A stretch of 64,000 nucleotides of DNA, from positions 434,001 to 498,000 of the forward strand of contig JAJUPC010000237.1 of assembly GCA_023614405.1 (NCBI GenBank), written 5' to 3'. This DNA comes from Avena insularis. Its lineage: Eukaryota > Streptophyta > Magnoliopsida > Poales > Poaceae. The notes beneath the pieces were generated by a model. The model made no database searches, was not told the DNA's origin, and saw only the letters and a list, made by a program, of their open reading frames with translations. This document shows positions 52,401 to 64,000 of the stretch, piece after piece; the stretch's first letter is position 1; the number at the start of each line of letters is the position of its first letter. The position numbers and the translations under genes are program-made.

Positions 52401-55330
52401 GGTTGATGACAAGAACACACATGCAATGACATTGGTTGATCTATATGTGGTTTGTGAAAAGAACACACATGCAATGACTCTAGTGGATCCATATGTGGTT
52501 TATGAAAAGAACACACATGCAATGACTCTAGTGAATCCATATGTGGTTTGTGAAAAGAACACACATGCAATGCCATTGGTTGATCCATGTGTGGTTTGTG
52601 ACAATAACACACATGCAATGAATCTAGTGGATCCATGTGTGGTTTGTGACAAGAACACACATGCAATGACTCAGGTGTATCCATGTGTGGTTTGTGAAAA
52701 GAACACACAAGCAATGACATTGGTTGATCCATGTGTGGTTTGTGACAAGAACACACATGCAATGCCATTGGTTGATCCATGTGTGGTTCATGAAAAGAAC
52801 ACACATGCAATGACATTAGTGGATCCATGTGTGGTTTTTAGAAAGAACATACATGCAATGCCATTGGTTGATCCATGTGTGGTTTGTGAAAAGAACAAAC
52901 TTGCAATGACTCTGTTGGATCCATGTGTGGTTTGTGAAAAGAACAAACATGCAATGACTCTAGTGCTAGTTTTAGTATAAGAACACACATGCAATGACTC
53001 TAGTGGGTCCATATGTGGTTTGTGGAAAGAACACACATGCAATGACTCTAGTGGATCCATATGTGGTTCATGACATGAACACACATGCAATGACATTAGT
53101 TGATCCATATGTGGTTTGTGAAAAGAACACACATGCAATGAATCTAGTGGATCCATAGGTGGTTTGTGAAAAGAACACACATGCAATGACTCTAGTGGAT
53201 CCATATGTGGTTTGTGAAAATAACTAACATGCAATGCCATTGGTTGATCCATGTGTGGTTTGTGAAAATAACACACATGCAATGACTCTAGTGGATCCAT
53301 GTGTGGTTTGTGACAATAACACACATGCAATGCCATTGGTTGATCCATGTGTGGTTCATGAAAAGAACACACATGCAATGACATTAGTGGATCCATGTGT
53401 GGTTTGTGGAAAGAACATACGTGCAATGACTCGGGTGGATCCATGTGTGGTTTGTGGAAAGTGCACACATGCAATGACATTGGTTGATCCATATGTGTTT
53501 GTGAAAATAACACATGCAATTACTTTGGTGGATACGTATGTGGTTTGTGGAAGGAACACACATGCAATGGCATTGGTGGATCCATATGTGGTTCATGAAA
53601 AGAACACACATGCAATGACGCTGGTGGATTCATATGTGGTTTGTGGAAAGAACACACATGCAATGACTATGGTGGATCATTGTGTGGTTTGTGAAAACAC
53701 ACACATGCAATGACTATGGTGGATCATTGTGTGGTTTGTGAAAAAACACACATGCAATGACTCTAGTGCTGGTTTTAGTATAAGAACACGCATAGAATGA
53801 CTCTAGTGGGTTCATATATGGTTTGTGGAAAGAACACACATGCAATGACTCTAGTGGATCCATATGTGGTTCATGACAAGAACACACATGCAATGACTCT
53901 AGTGCTGGTTTTAGTATAAGAACACACATGGAATGACTCTAGTGGGTCCATATATGGTTTGTGCAAAGACCACACATGCAATGACTCTAGTGGATCCATA
54001 TGTGGTTCATGACAAGAACACACATGCAATGACATTGGTTGATCTATATGTGGTTTGTGAAAAGAACACACATGCAACGACTCTAGTGGATCCATATGTG
54101 GTTTATGAAAAGAACACACATGCAATGACTCTAGTGAATCCATATGTGGTTTGAAAAGAACACACATGCAATGCCATTGGTTGATCCATGTGTGGTTCGT
54201 GACAATAACACACATGCAATGACTCTAGTGGATCCATGTGTGGTTTGTGACAAGAACACACATGCAATGACTCAGGTGTATCCATGTGTGGTTTGTGAAA
54301 AGAACACACAGGCAATGAAATTGGTTGATCCATGTGTGGTTTGTGACAAGGACACACATGCAATGCCATTGGTTGATCCATGTGTGGTTCATGAAAAGAA
54401 CACACATGCAATGACATTAGTGGATCCATGTGTGGTTTGTAGAAAGAACATACGTGCAATGCCATTGGTTGATCCGTGTGTGGTTTGTTAAAAGAACAAA
54501 CTTGCAATGACTCTGTTGTATCCATGTGTGGTTTGTGAAAATAACAAACATGCAATGACTCTAGTGCTAGTTTTAGTATAAGAACACACATGCAATGACT
54601 CTAGTGGGTCCATATGTGGTTTGTGGAAAGAACACACATGCAATGACTCTAGTGGATCCATATGTGGTTCATGACATGAACACACATGCAATGACATTGG
54701 TTGATCCATATGTGGTTTGTGAAAAGAACACACATGCAATGAATCTAGTGGATCCATAGGTGGTTTGTGAAAAGAACACACATGCAATGACTCTAGTGGA
54801 TCCATATGTGGTTTGTGAAAAGAACTAACATGCAATGCCATTGGTTGATCCATGTGTGGTTTGTGAAAATAACACACATGCAATGACTCTAGTGGATCCA
54901 TGTGTGGTTTGTGACAAGAGCACACATGCAATGCCATTGGTTGATCCATGTGTGGTTCATGAAAAGAACACACATGCAATGACATTAGTGGATCCATGTG
55001 TGGTTTGTGGAAAGAACATACGTGCAATGACTCGGGTGGATCCATGTGTGGTTTGTGGAAAGAGCACACATGCAATGACATTGGTTGATCTATATGTGTT
55101 TGTGAAAATAACACACATGCAATTACTTTGGTGGATACGTATGTGGTTTGTGGAAGGAAGACACATGCAATGGCATTGGTGGATCCATATGTGGTTCATG
55201 AAAAGAACACACATGCAATGATGTTGGTGGATCCATATGTGGTTTGTGGAAAGAACACACATGCAATCACTATGGTGGATCATTGTGTGGTTTGTTTAAA
55301 AACACACATGCAATGACTCTAGTGCTGGTT
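46500..55330 (+). repeat. Higher-order repeat of about 1.47 kb, six copies
   Basis: The private variant AACTAACATGC recurs at 47351, 48819, 50285, 51755, 53223 and 54824. That gives spacings of 1468, 1466, 1470, 1468 and 1601 bp. The last unit is longer by about 133 bp because of a local duplication at about 53766-53905, where the GGTTTTAGTATAAG marker appears twice. The order of neighbouring variants (GGTGGATCATTG, CAGGTGTATCC, ACATACGTGC) is kept in each copy. Confidence 0.85.
53766..54035 (+). repeat. Local duplication of about 133 bp inside the fifth 1.47-kb unit
   Basis: Two copies of the marker monomer plus its two following monomers lie about 135 bp apart. They explain the 1601-bp spacing between the fifth and sixth units. 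Confidence 0.65.
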
Positions 55331-56079
55331 TTAGTATAAGAACACACATAGAATGACTCTAGTGGGTTCATATATGGTTTGTGGAAAGAACACACATGCA
55401 ATGACTCTAGTGGATCCATATGTGGTTCATGACAAAAACACACATGCAATGACATTGGTTGATCCATATGTGGTTTGTGAAAAGAAGACACATGCAATGA
55501 CTCTAGTGGATCCATATGTGGTTTGTGAAAACAACACACATGCAATGCCATTGGTTAATCCATGTGTGGTTTGTGACAATAACACACATGCAATCACTCT
55601 ACTGGATCCATGTGTGGTTTGTGACAAGAACACACATGCAATACCATTGGTTGATCTATGTGTGGTTCATGAAAAGAACACACATGCATTGACATTAGTG
55701 GATCCATGTGTGGTTTGTGGAAAGAACATGCATGCAATGACTCAGGTGGATCCATGTGTGGTTTGTGAAAAGAACACACAAGCAATGACATTGTTTGATC
55801 CATATGTGTTTGTGAAAAGAACACACATGCAATTAGTCTGGTGGATACGTATGTGGTTTGTGGAAAGAACACACATGCAATGACATTGGTGGATCCATAT
55901 GTGGTTCATGAAAAGAACACACATGCAATGACATTGGTGGATCCATATGTGGTTTGTGAAAAGAACACACATGCAATGACATTGGTGGATCCATATGTGG
56001 TTTGTGGAAAGAACACATATGCAATGACTATGGTGGATCATTGTGTGGTTTGTGAAAAAACACACATGCAATGACTCTA

Positions 56080-59000
56080 GTGCTGGTTTTAGTATAAGAA
56101 CACACATGGAATGACTCTAGTGGGTCCATATATGGTTTGTGCAAAGACCACACATGCAATGACTCTAGTGGATCCATATGTGGTTCATGACAAGAACGCA
56201 CATGCAATGACATTGGTTGATCTATATGTGGTTTGTGAAAAGAGCACACATGCAATGACTCTAGTGGATCCATATGTGGTTTATGAAAAGAACACACATG
56301 CAATGACTCTAGTGAATCCATATGTGGTTTGTGAAAAGAACACACATGCAATGCTATTGGTTGATCCATGTGTGGATTGTGACAATAACACACATGCAAT
56401 GACTCTAGTGGATCCATGTGTGGTTTGTGACAAGAACACACATGCAATGCCATTGGTTGATCCATGTGCGGTTCATGAAAAGAACACACATGCAATGACA
56501 TTTGTGGATCCATGTGTGGTTTGTGGAAAGAACATACATGCAATGACTCTGGTGGATCCATGTGTGGTTTGTGGAAAGAGCACACATGCAATGACATTGG
56601 TCGATCCATATGTGTTTGTGAAAATAACACACATGCAATTACTTTGGTGGATACGTATGTGGTTTGTGGAAGGAACACACATGCAATGGCATTGGTGGAT
56701 CCATATGTGGTTCATGAAAAGAACACACATGCAATGACGTTGGTGGATTCATATGTGGTTTGTGGAAAGAACACACATGCAATGACTATGGTGGAGCATT
56801 GTGTGGTTTGTGAAAACACACACATGCAATGACTATGGTGGATCATTGTGTGGTTTGTGAAAAAACACACATGCAATTACTCTAGTGCTGGTTTTAGTAT
56901 AAGAACACACATGGAATGACTCTAGTGGGTCCATATATGGTTTGTGCAAAGACCACACATGCAATGACTCTAGTGGATCCATATGTGGTTCATGACAAGA
57001 ACACACATGCAATGACATTGGTTGATCTATATGTGGTTTGTGAAAAGAACACACATGCAACGACTCTAGTGGATCCATATGTGGTTTATGAAAAGAACAC
57101 ACATGCAATGACTCTAGTGAATCCATATGTGGTTTGTGAAAAGAACACACGTGCAATGCCATTGATTGATCCATGTGTGGTTCGTGACAATAACACACAT
57201 GCAATGACTCTAGTGGATCCATATGTGGTTCATGACAAGAACACACATGCAATGACATTGATTGATATATATGTGGTTTGTGAAAAGAACACACATGCAA
57301 TGACTCTAGTGGATCCATATGTGGTTTGTGAAAAGAAGACACATGCAATGACTCTAGTGAATCCATATGTGGTTTGTGAAAAGAACACACATGCAATGCC
57401 ATTGGTTAATCCATGTGTGGTTTGTGACAATAACACACATGCCATGACTCTAGTGGATCCATGTGTGGTTTGTGACAAGAACACACATGCAATGCCATTG
57501 GTTGATCTATGTGTGGTTCATGAAAATAACACACATGCATTGACATTAGTGGATCCATGTGTGATTTGTGGAAAGAACATGCATGCAATGACTCAGGTGG
57601 ATCCATGTGTGGTTTGTGAAAAGAACACACAAGCAATGACATTGTTTGATCCATATGTGTTTGTGAAAAGAACACACATGCAATTACTCTGGTGGATACG
57701 TATGTGGTTTGTGGAAAGAACACACATGCAATGACATTGGTGGATCCATATGTGGTTCATGAAAAGAACACACATGCAATGACATTGGTGGATCCATATG
57801 TGGTTTGTGAAAAGAACACACATGCAATGACATTGGTGGATCCATATGTGGTTTGTGGAAAGAACACACATGCAATGACTATGGTGGATCATTGTGTGGT
57901 TTGTGAAAAAACACACATGGAATGACTCTAGTGCTGGTTTTAGTATAAGAACACACATGGAATGACTCTAGTGGGTCCATATATGGTTTGTGCAAAGACC
58001 ACACATGCAATGACTCTAGTGGATCCATATGTGGTTCATGACAAGAACGCATGCAATGACATTGGTTGATCTATATGTGGTTTGTGAAAAGAGCACACAT
58101 GCAATGACTCTAGTGGATCCATATGTGGTTTATGAAAAGAACACACATGCAATGACTCTAGTGAATCCATATGTGGTTTGTGAAAAGAACACACATGCAA
58201 TGCTATTGGTTGATCCATGTGGATTGTGACAATAACACACATGCAATGACTCTAGTGGATCCATGTGTGGTTTGTGACAAGAACACACATGCAATGCCAT
58301 TGGTTGATCCATGTGCGGTTCATGAAAAGAACACACATGCAATGACATTTGTGGATCCATGTGGTTTGTGGAAAGAACAAACATGCAATGACTGGGTGGA
58401 TCCATGTGTGGTTTGTGGAAAGAGCACACATGCAATGACATTGGTTGATCCATATGTGTTTGTGAAAATAACACACATGCAATTACTTTGGTGGATACGT
58501 ATGTGGTTTGTGGAAGGAACACACATGCAATGGCATTGGTGGATCCATATGTGGTTCATGAAAAGAACACACATGCAATGACGTTGGTGGATTCATATGT
58601 GGTTTGTGGAAAGAACACACATGCAATGACTATGGTGGATCATTGTGTGGTTTGTGAAAACACACACATGCAATGACTATGGTGGATCATTGTGTGGTTT
58701 GTGAAAAAACACACATGCAATTACTCTAGTGCTGGTTTTAGTATAAGAACACACATGGAATGACTCTAGTGGGTCCATATATGGTTTGTGCAAAGACCAC
58801 ACATGCAATGACTCTAGTGGAACCATATGTGGTTCATGACAAGAACACACATGCAATGACATTGGTTGATCTATATGTGGTTTGTGAAAAGAACACACAT
58901 GCAACGACTCTAGTGGATCCATATGTGGTTTATGAAAAGAACACACATGCAATGACTCTAGTGAATCCATATGTGGTTTGTGAAAAGAACACACGTGCAA

Positions 59001-59600
59001 TGCCATTGGTTGATCCATGTGTGGTTCGTGACAATAACACATGCAATGACTCTAGTGGATCCATATGTGGTTCATGACAAGAACACACATGCAATGACAT
59101 TGAGTGATATATATGTGGTTTGTGAAAAGAACACACATGCAATGACTCTAGTGGATCCATATGTGGTTTGTGAAAAGAAGACACATGCAATGACTAGTGA
59201 ATCCATATGTGGTTTGTGAAAACAACACACATGCAATGCCATTGGTTAATCCATGTGTGGTTTGTCACAATAACACACATGCAATGACTCTAGTGGATCC
59301 ATGTGTGGTTTGTGACAAGAACACACATGCAATGCCATTGGTTGATCTATGTGTGGTTCATGAAAAGAACACACATGCATTGACATTAGTGGATCCATGT
59401 GTGGTTTGTGGAAAGAACATGCATGCAATGACTCAGGTGGATCAATGTGTGGTTTGTGAAAAGAACACACAAGCAATGACATTGTTTGATCCATATGTGT
59501 TTGTGAAAAGAAAACACATGCAATTACTCTGGTGGATACGTATGTGGTTTGTGGAAAGAACACACATGCAATGACATTGGTGGATCCATATGTGGTTCAT
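56080..59600 (+). repeat. 4.4-kb superunit, copy 1 (matched part)
   Basis: This stretch recurs at an offset of 4398 bp, rising to about 4404-4408 bp through small indels. The markers at about 56888, 57930 and 58735 pair with about 61286, 62330 and 63139. Near 56345 the first copy has two more monomers than the second. Within the superunit, 1.84-1.85-kb subunits can be followed by TTGTTTGATCCATATG near 55791, 57641 and 59481. Confidence 0.75.
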
Positions 59601-60579
59601 GAAAAGAACACACATGCAATGACATTGGTGGATCCATATGTGGTTTGTGAAAAGAACACACATGCAATGAAATTGGTGGATCCATATGTGGTTTGTGGAA
59701 AGAACACACATGCAATGACTATGGTGGATCATTGTGTGGTTTGTGAAAAAACACACATGGAATGACTTTAGTGCTGGTTTTAGTATAAGAACACACATGG
59801 AATGACTCTAGTGGGTCCATATATGGTTTGTGCAAAGACCACACATGCAATGACTCTAGTGGATCCATATGTGGTTCATGACAAGAACGCACATGCAATG
59901 ACATTGGTTGATCTATATGTGGTTTGTGAAAAGAGCACACATGCAATGACTCTAGTGGATCCATATGTGGTTTATGAAAAGAACACACATGCAATGACTC
60001 TAGTGAATCCATATGTGGTTTGTGAAAAGAACACACATGCAATGCTATTGGTTGATCCATGTGTGGATTGTGACAATAACACATGCAATGACTCTAGTGG
60101 ATCCATGTGTGGTTTGTGACAAGAACACACATGCAATGCCATTGGTTGATCCATGTGCGGTTCATGAAAAGAACACACATGCAATGACATTTGTGGATCC
60201 ATGTGTGGTTTGTGGAAAGAACATACATGCAATGACTCGGGTGGATCCATGTGTGGTTTGTGGAAAGAGCACACATGCAATGACATTGGTTGATCCATAT
60301 GTGTTTGTGAAAATAACACACATGCAATTACTTTGGTGGATACGTATGTGGTTTGTGGAAGGAACACACATGCAATGGCATTGGTGGATCCATATGTGGT
60401 TCATGAAAAGAACACACATGCAATGACGTTGGTGGATTCATATGTGGTTTGTGGAAAGAACACACATGCAATGACTATGGTGGATCATTGTGTGGTTTGT
60501 GAAAACACACACATGCAATGACTATGGTGGATCATTGTGTGGTTTGTGAAAAAACACACATGCAATTACTCTAGTGCTG

Positions 60580-63500
60580 TTTTTAGTATAAGAACACACA
60601 TGGAATGACTCTAGTGGGTCCATATATGGTTTGTGCAAAGACCACACATGCAATGACTCTAGTGGATCCATATGTGGTTCATGACAAGAACACACATGCA
60701 ATGACATTGGTTGATCTATATGTGGTTTGTGAAAAGAAAACACATGCAACGACTCTAGTGGATCCATATGTGGTTTATGAAAAGAACACACATGCAATGA
60801 CTCTAGTGAATCCATATGTGGTTTGTGAAAAGAACACACATGCAATGCCATTGGTTGATCCATGTGCGGTTCATGAAAAGAACACACATGCAATGACATT
60901 TGTGGATCCATGTGTGGTTTGTGGAAAGAACATACATGCAATGACTCTGGTGGATCCATGTGTGGTTTGTGGAAAGAGCACACATGCAATGACATTGGTC
61001 GATCCATATGTGTTTGTGAAAATAACACACATGCAATTACTTTGGTGGATACGTATGTGGTTTGTGGAAGGAACACACATGCAATGGCATTGGTGGATCC
61101 ATATGTGGTTCATGAAAAGAACACACATGCAATGACGTTGGTGGATTCATATGTGGTTTGTGGAAAGAACACACATGCAATGACTATGGTGGAGCATTGT
61201 GTGGTTTGTGAAAACACACACATGCAATGACTATGGTGGATCATTGTGTGGTTTGTGAAAAAACACACATGCAATTACTCTAGTGCTGGTTTTAGTATAA
61301 GAACACACATGGAATGACTCTAGTGGGTCCATATATGGTTTGTGCAAAGACCACACATGCAATGACTCTAGTGGATCCATATGTGGTTCATGACAAGAAC
61401 ACACATGCAATGACATTGGTTGATCTATATGTGGTTTGTGAAAAGAACACACATGCAACGACTCTAGTGGATCCATATGTGGTTTATGAAAAGAACACAC
61501 ATGCAATGACTCTAGTGAATCCATATGTGGTTTGTGAAAAGAACACACGTGCAATGCCATTGATTGATCCATGTGTGGTTCGTGACAATAACACACATGC
61601 AATGACTCTAGTGGATCCATATGTGGTTCATGACAAGAACACACATGCAATGACAGTGATTGATATATATGTGGTTTGTGAAAGAACACACATGCAATGA
61701 CTCTAGTGGATCCATATGTGGTTTGTGAAAAGAAGACACATGCAATGACTCTAGTGTATCCATATGTGGGTTGTGAAAAGAACACACAGGCACTGCCAGT
61801 GGTTAATCCATGTGTGGTTGGGGACCATAACACACCTGCCATGACTCTGGTGGATCCATGTGTGGTTTGTGACAAGAACACACATGCAATGCCATTGGTT
61901 GATCTATGTGTGGTTCATGAAAATAACACACATGCATTGACATTAGTGGATCCATGTGTGATTTGTGGAAAGAACATGCATGCAATGACTCAGGTGGATC
62001 CATGTGTGGTTTGTGAAAAGAACACACAAGCAATGACATTGTTTGATCCATATGTGTTTGTGAAAAGAACACACATGCAATTACTCTGGTGGATACGTAT
62101 GTGGTTTGTGGAAAGAACACACATGCAATGACATTGGTGGATCCATATGTGGTTCATGAAAAGAACACACATGCAATGACATTGGTGGATCCATATGTGG
62201 TTTGTGAAAAGAACACACATGCAATGACATTGGTGGATCCATATGTGGTTTGTGGAAAGAACACACATGCAATGACTATGGTGGATCATTGTGTGGTTTG
62301 TGAAAAAACACACATGGAATGACTCTAGTGCTGGTTTTAGTATAAGAACACACATGGAATGACTCTAGTGGGTCCATATATGGTTTGTGCAAAGACCACA
62401 CATGCAATGACTCTAGTGGATCCATATGTGGTTCATGACAAGAACGCACATGCAATGACATTGGTTGATCTATATGTGGTTTGTGAAAAGAGCACACATG
62501 CAATGACTCTAGTGCATCCATATGTGGTTTATGAAAAGAACACACATGCAATGACTCTAGTGAATCCATATGTGGTTTGTGAAAAGAACACACATGCAAT
62601 GCTATTGGTTGATCCATGTGTGGATTGTGACAATAACACACATGCAATGACTCTAGTGGATCCATGTGTGGTTTGTGACAAGAACACACATGCAATGCCA
62701 TTGGTTGATCCATGTGCGGTTCATGAAAAGAACACACATGCAATGACATTTGTGGATCCATGTGTGGTTTGTGGAAAGAACAAACATGCAATGACTCGGG
62801 TGGATCCATGTGTGGTTTGTGGAAAGAGCACACATGCAATGACATTGGTTGATCCATATGTGTTTGTGAAAATAACACACATGCAATTACTTTGGTGGAT
62901 ACGTATGTGGTTTGTGGAAGGAACACACATGCAATGGCATTGGTGGATCCATATGTGGTTCATGAAAAGAACACACATGCAATGACGTTGGTGGATTCAT
63001 ATGTGGTTTGTGGAAAGAACACACATGCAATGACTATGGTGGATCATTGTGTGGTTTGTGAAAACACACACATGCAATGACTATGGTGGATCATTGTGTG
63101 GTTTGTGAAAAAACACACATGCAATTACTCTAGTGCTGGTTTTAGTATAAGAACACACATGGAATGACTCTAGTGGGTCCATATATGGTTTGTGCAAAGA
63201 CCACACATGCAATGACTCTAGTGGAACCATATGTGGTTCATGACAAGAACACACATGCAATGACATTGGTTGATCTATATGTGGTTTGTGAAAAGAACAC
63301 ACATGCAACGACTCTAGTGGATCCATATGTGGTTTATGAAAAGAACACACATGCAATGACTCTAGTGAATCCATATGTGGTTTGTGAAAAGAACACACGT
63401 GCAATGCCATTGGTTGATCCATGTGTGGTTCGTGACAATAACACACATGCAATGACTCTAGTGGATCCATATGTGGTTCATGACAAGAACACACATGCAA

Positions 63501-64000
63501 TGACATTGATTGATATATATGTGGTTTGTGAAAAGAACACACATGCAATGACTCTAGTGGATCCATATGTGGTTTGTGAAAAGAAGACACATGCAATGAC
63601 TCTAGTGAATCCATATGTGGTTTGTGAAAACAACACACATGCAATGCCATTGGTTAATCCATGTGTGGTTTGTCACAATAACACACATGCAATGACTCTA
63701 GTGGATCCATGTGTGGTTTGTGACAAGAACACACATGCAATGCCATTGGTTGATCTATGTGTGGTTCATGAAAAGAACACACATGCATTGACATTAGTGG
63801 ATCCATGTGTGGTTTGTGGAAAGAACATGCATGCAATGACTCAGGTGGATCAATGTGTGGTTTGTGAAAAGAACACACAAGCAATGACATTGTTTGATCC
63901 ATATGTGTTTGTGAAAAGAAAACACATGCAATTACTCTGGTGGATACGTATGTGGTTTGTGGAAAGAACACACATGCAATGACATTGGTGGATCCATATG
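60580..64000 (+). repeat. 4.4-kb superunit, copy 2, cut by the window edge
   Basis: Near-identical to 56080-59600, with the same subunit order; TTGTTTGATCCATATG recurs near 62039 and 63891. It contains a cluster of changes near 61780-61860 (for example GGTTGGGGACCATAAC) that is absent from the matching first copy near 57385-57460. Confidence 0.75.

Larger units (their letters stand above)
46396..64000 (+). repeat. 48-bp minisatellite array, right part (about 367 monomers), open at the window edge
   Basis: Same monomer family and orientation as the left part. Features commoner here are the GGTGGATCATTGTGTGG monomer, the AACTAACATGC variant, and a marker followed by ACATGGAATGACTC. CATTACAAG monomers, common on the left, are absent; their place in the cassette is taken by ATTACTTTGGTGGATACGTATG monomers. 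No gene is seen. Open frames such as 56916-57734 are satellite. Confidence 0.97.

Noticed and set aside
5542..64000. Ribosomal intergenic-spacer subrepeats, or telomeric repeat
   Set aside because: No rRNA gene sequence lies in the window, the 48-bp unit does not resemble known grass spacer subrepeats, and no TTTAGGG runs are present.
5542..64000. A centromere-type satellite
   Set aside because: Grass centromere satellites usually have units near nucleosome length, and no centromeric retrotransposon is recognised here. The sequence alone gives no support.

Overview
The window looks like nuclear DNA of a grass, most likely a Triticeae species (wheat, barley, rye or a relative). This rests mainly on a complete Ty1/copia element at 37978-46390, whose LTR start, initiator-Met primer site, leader and 3' end I recognise as the Angela/BARE/WIS clade. 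No intact protein-coding gene and no RNA gene can be supported anywhere in the 64 kb. The many long open frames come from a stop-poor tandem repeat whose 48-bp period is a multiple of three.

Layout. (1) 1-5541: non-satellite sequence that reads as part of a minus-strand LTR retrotransposon, probably Gypsy-like and cut off by the window edge. It has a GC-rich promoter/leader segment at about 2470-3270, with CCAAT and TATA boxes on the minus strand. It ends at 5541 in a sequence that reads TGTAATATCCC on the minus strand, a typical LTR start. (2) 5542-37977: about 32.4 kb of a 48-bp minisatellite, roughly 675 monomers. (3) 37978-46390: a complete Copia-type element (8413 bp; LTRs of 1707 and 1703 bp; perfect 5-bp target duplication GTGGT). 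Its gag-pol is heavily decayed. (4) 46391-64000: the same 48-bp minisatellite for another 17.6 kb, running out of the window.

The satellite is not homogeneous. Monomer variants (40, 46, 47, 48 and 51 bp) are arranged in higher-order repeats, and these have been duplicated recently as blocks of about 1.6, 1.9, 2.4, 3.5, 4.05, 1.47 and 4.4 kb. The families of higher-order repeats differ on the two sides of the Copia insertion. I do not recognise this 48-bp family as a named Triticeae satellite, and it is the main candidate for something undescribed.

History inferred from the sequence: a 48-bp unit was amplified into a long array and diversified, then blocks were re-amplified. A defective Copia element inserted; its LTRs differ by about 3.4% by my hand count, so roughly 1.3 million years at the usual grass rate. 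The Gypsy-like LTR end on the left may be a second insertion into the same array, because its junction falls within 1 bp of the same monomer position as the Copia target site.
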